Assembly (NCBI GenBank): GCA_964533945.1 | Contig: CAZHPA010000004.1 | Span: 24,335 to 88,334 of the forward strand | From: CAZHPA01 sp964533945 | Lineage (GTDB): Bacteria > Bacillota > Clostridia > Lachnospirales > WRBF01 | DNA length: 64,000 bases | Reading direction: 5' to 3' | Shown here: in pieces, positions 63,936 through 64,000 of the stretch | Position numbering within the stretch: the first letter of the stretch is position 1 | How the letters are laid out: every line of letters begins with the position of its first letter | The notes under the pieces: generated by a model | What the model was told of the DNA's origin: nothing | The model's input: the letters and a program-made list of their open reading frames with translations, nothing else | Database searches by the model: none | Translations under genes and position numbers: made by a program

Positions 63936-64000
63936 TTAATTCACAACTGCTACTGAAAACATATACAAATGTATATATCCAGAAATTTCTTGCTTCGACC
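63936..64000 (-). CDS. Possible 3' end of a convergent gene
   Basis: One minus-strand frame is open from the window edge to a TAA at 63936-63938, coding about 21 residues ending in YIHLYMFSVAVVN. It ends next to a bidirectional terminator, the place expected for a convergent gene's stop. The fragment is too short to identify. Confidence 0.3.
   Translation of the reverse strand, partial: SKQEISGYIHLYMFSVAVVN

Overview
The window comes from an AT-rich, low-G+C Gram-positive anaerobe, most likely a spore-forming member of the Clostridia. The evidence is strong GGAGG-type ribosome binding sites with many TTG and GTG starts, an IspH–ribosomal S1 fusion (a clostridial hallmark), acetate kinase and pyruvate phosphate dikinase, cohesin and dockerin modules, a BofC-like and a SpoVB-like protein, and a sigma-K-like promoter before a Cys-rich protein. 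I cannot name a genus. No tRNA, rRNA, CRISPR array or intact insertion sequence was seen, and no gene-free gap exceeds 300 bases.

Layout. 1-7.7 kb: the end of ackA, then a tight housekeeping operon (yceD, rpmF, plsX, acpP, rnc, HI0933-type flavoprotein, cmk, plsC, ispH-rpsA fusion, secG) closed by a terminator. 7.7-20.5 kb: a short QueG-like Fe-S protein, a Na+/Ca2+ antiporter, prs-pth-mfd, folC, a TPR membrane protein, small proteins and an ABC-F ATPase. 20.6-32.0 kb: glycan degradation and surface proteins. These are a GH3 beta-glucosidase, a Cys-rich spore-coat candidate, a 2160-residue secreted GH89 enzyme with CBM32, cohesin and dockerin modules, and a secreted stalk protein with thioredoxin-like repeats. 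32.1-35.3 kb: trpS, a YvyF-like protein, an NfeD-like protein and floA. 35.4-39.1 kb, minus strand: an uncharacterised gene, rimM, trmD and two tandem paralogous membrane-anchored proteins. 39.3-44.5 kb: ppdK, an orphan PD-(D/E)XK-like protein, cobO and a split chromate-transporter pair.

44.6-60.6 kb holds the most unusual system: nine co-directional genes behind a sigma-A-like promoter. They encode a secreted/anchored vWA protein, a 1129-residue FtsZ/tubulin-like protein, three unrecognised proteins, a second membrane vWA protein, a zinc-finger GTPase and two GTPase-associated (GAP1-like) proteins, one membrane-anchored. From memory, this matches a computationally described but experimentally obscure FtsZ-like/vWA/GTPase assembly proposed to remodel membranes or act in conflict. 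The window ends with rnhA, a cold-shock gene, a SpoVB/MurJ-type flippase and a BofC-domain protein.

A recurring signal cuts across the annotation. The 3' ends of several genes (rnc, cobO, the first chromate-transporter gene, and the gene at 50532) have been tandemly copied into the following spacer. In two cases the copies still encode recognisable versions of the C-terminal peptide, mostly with synonymous or conservative changes.
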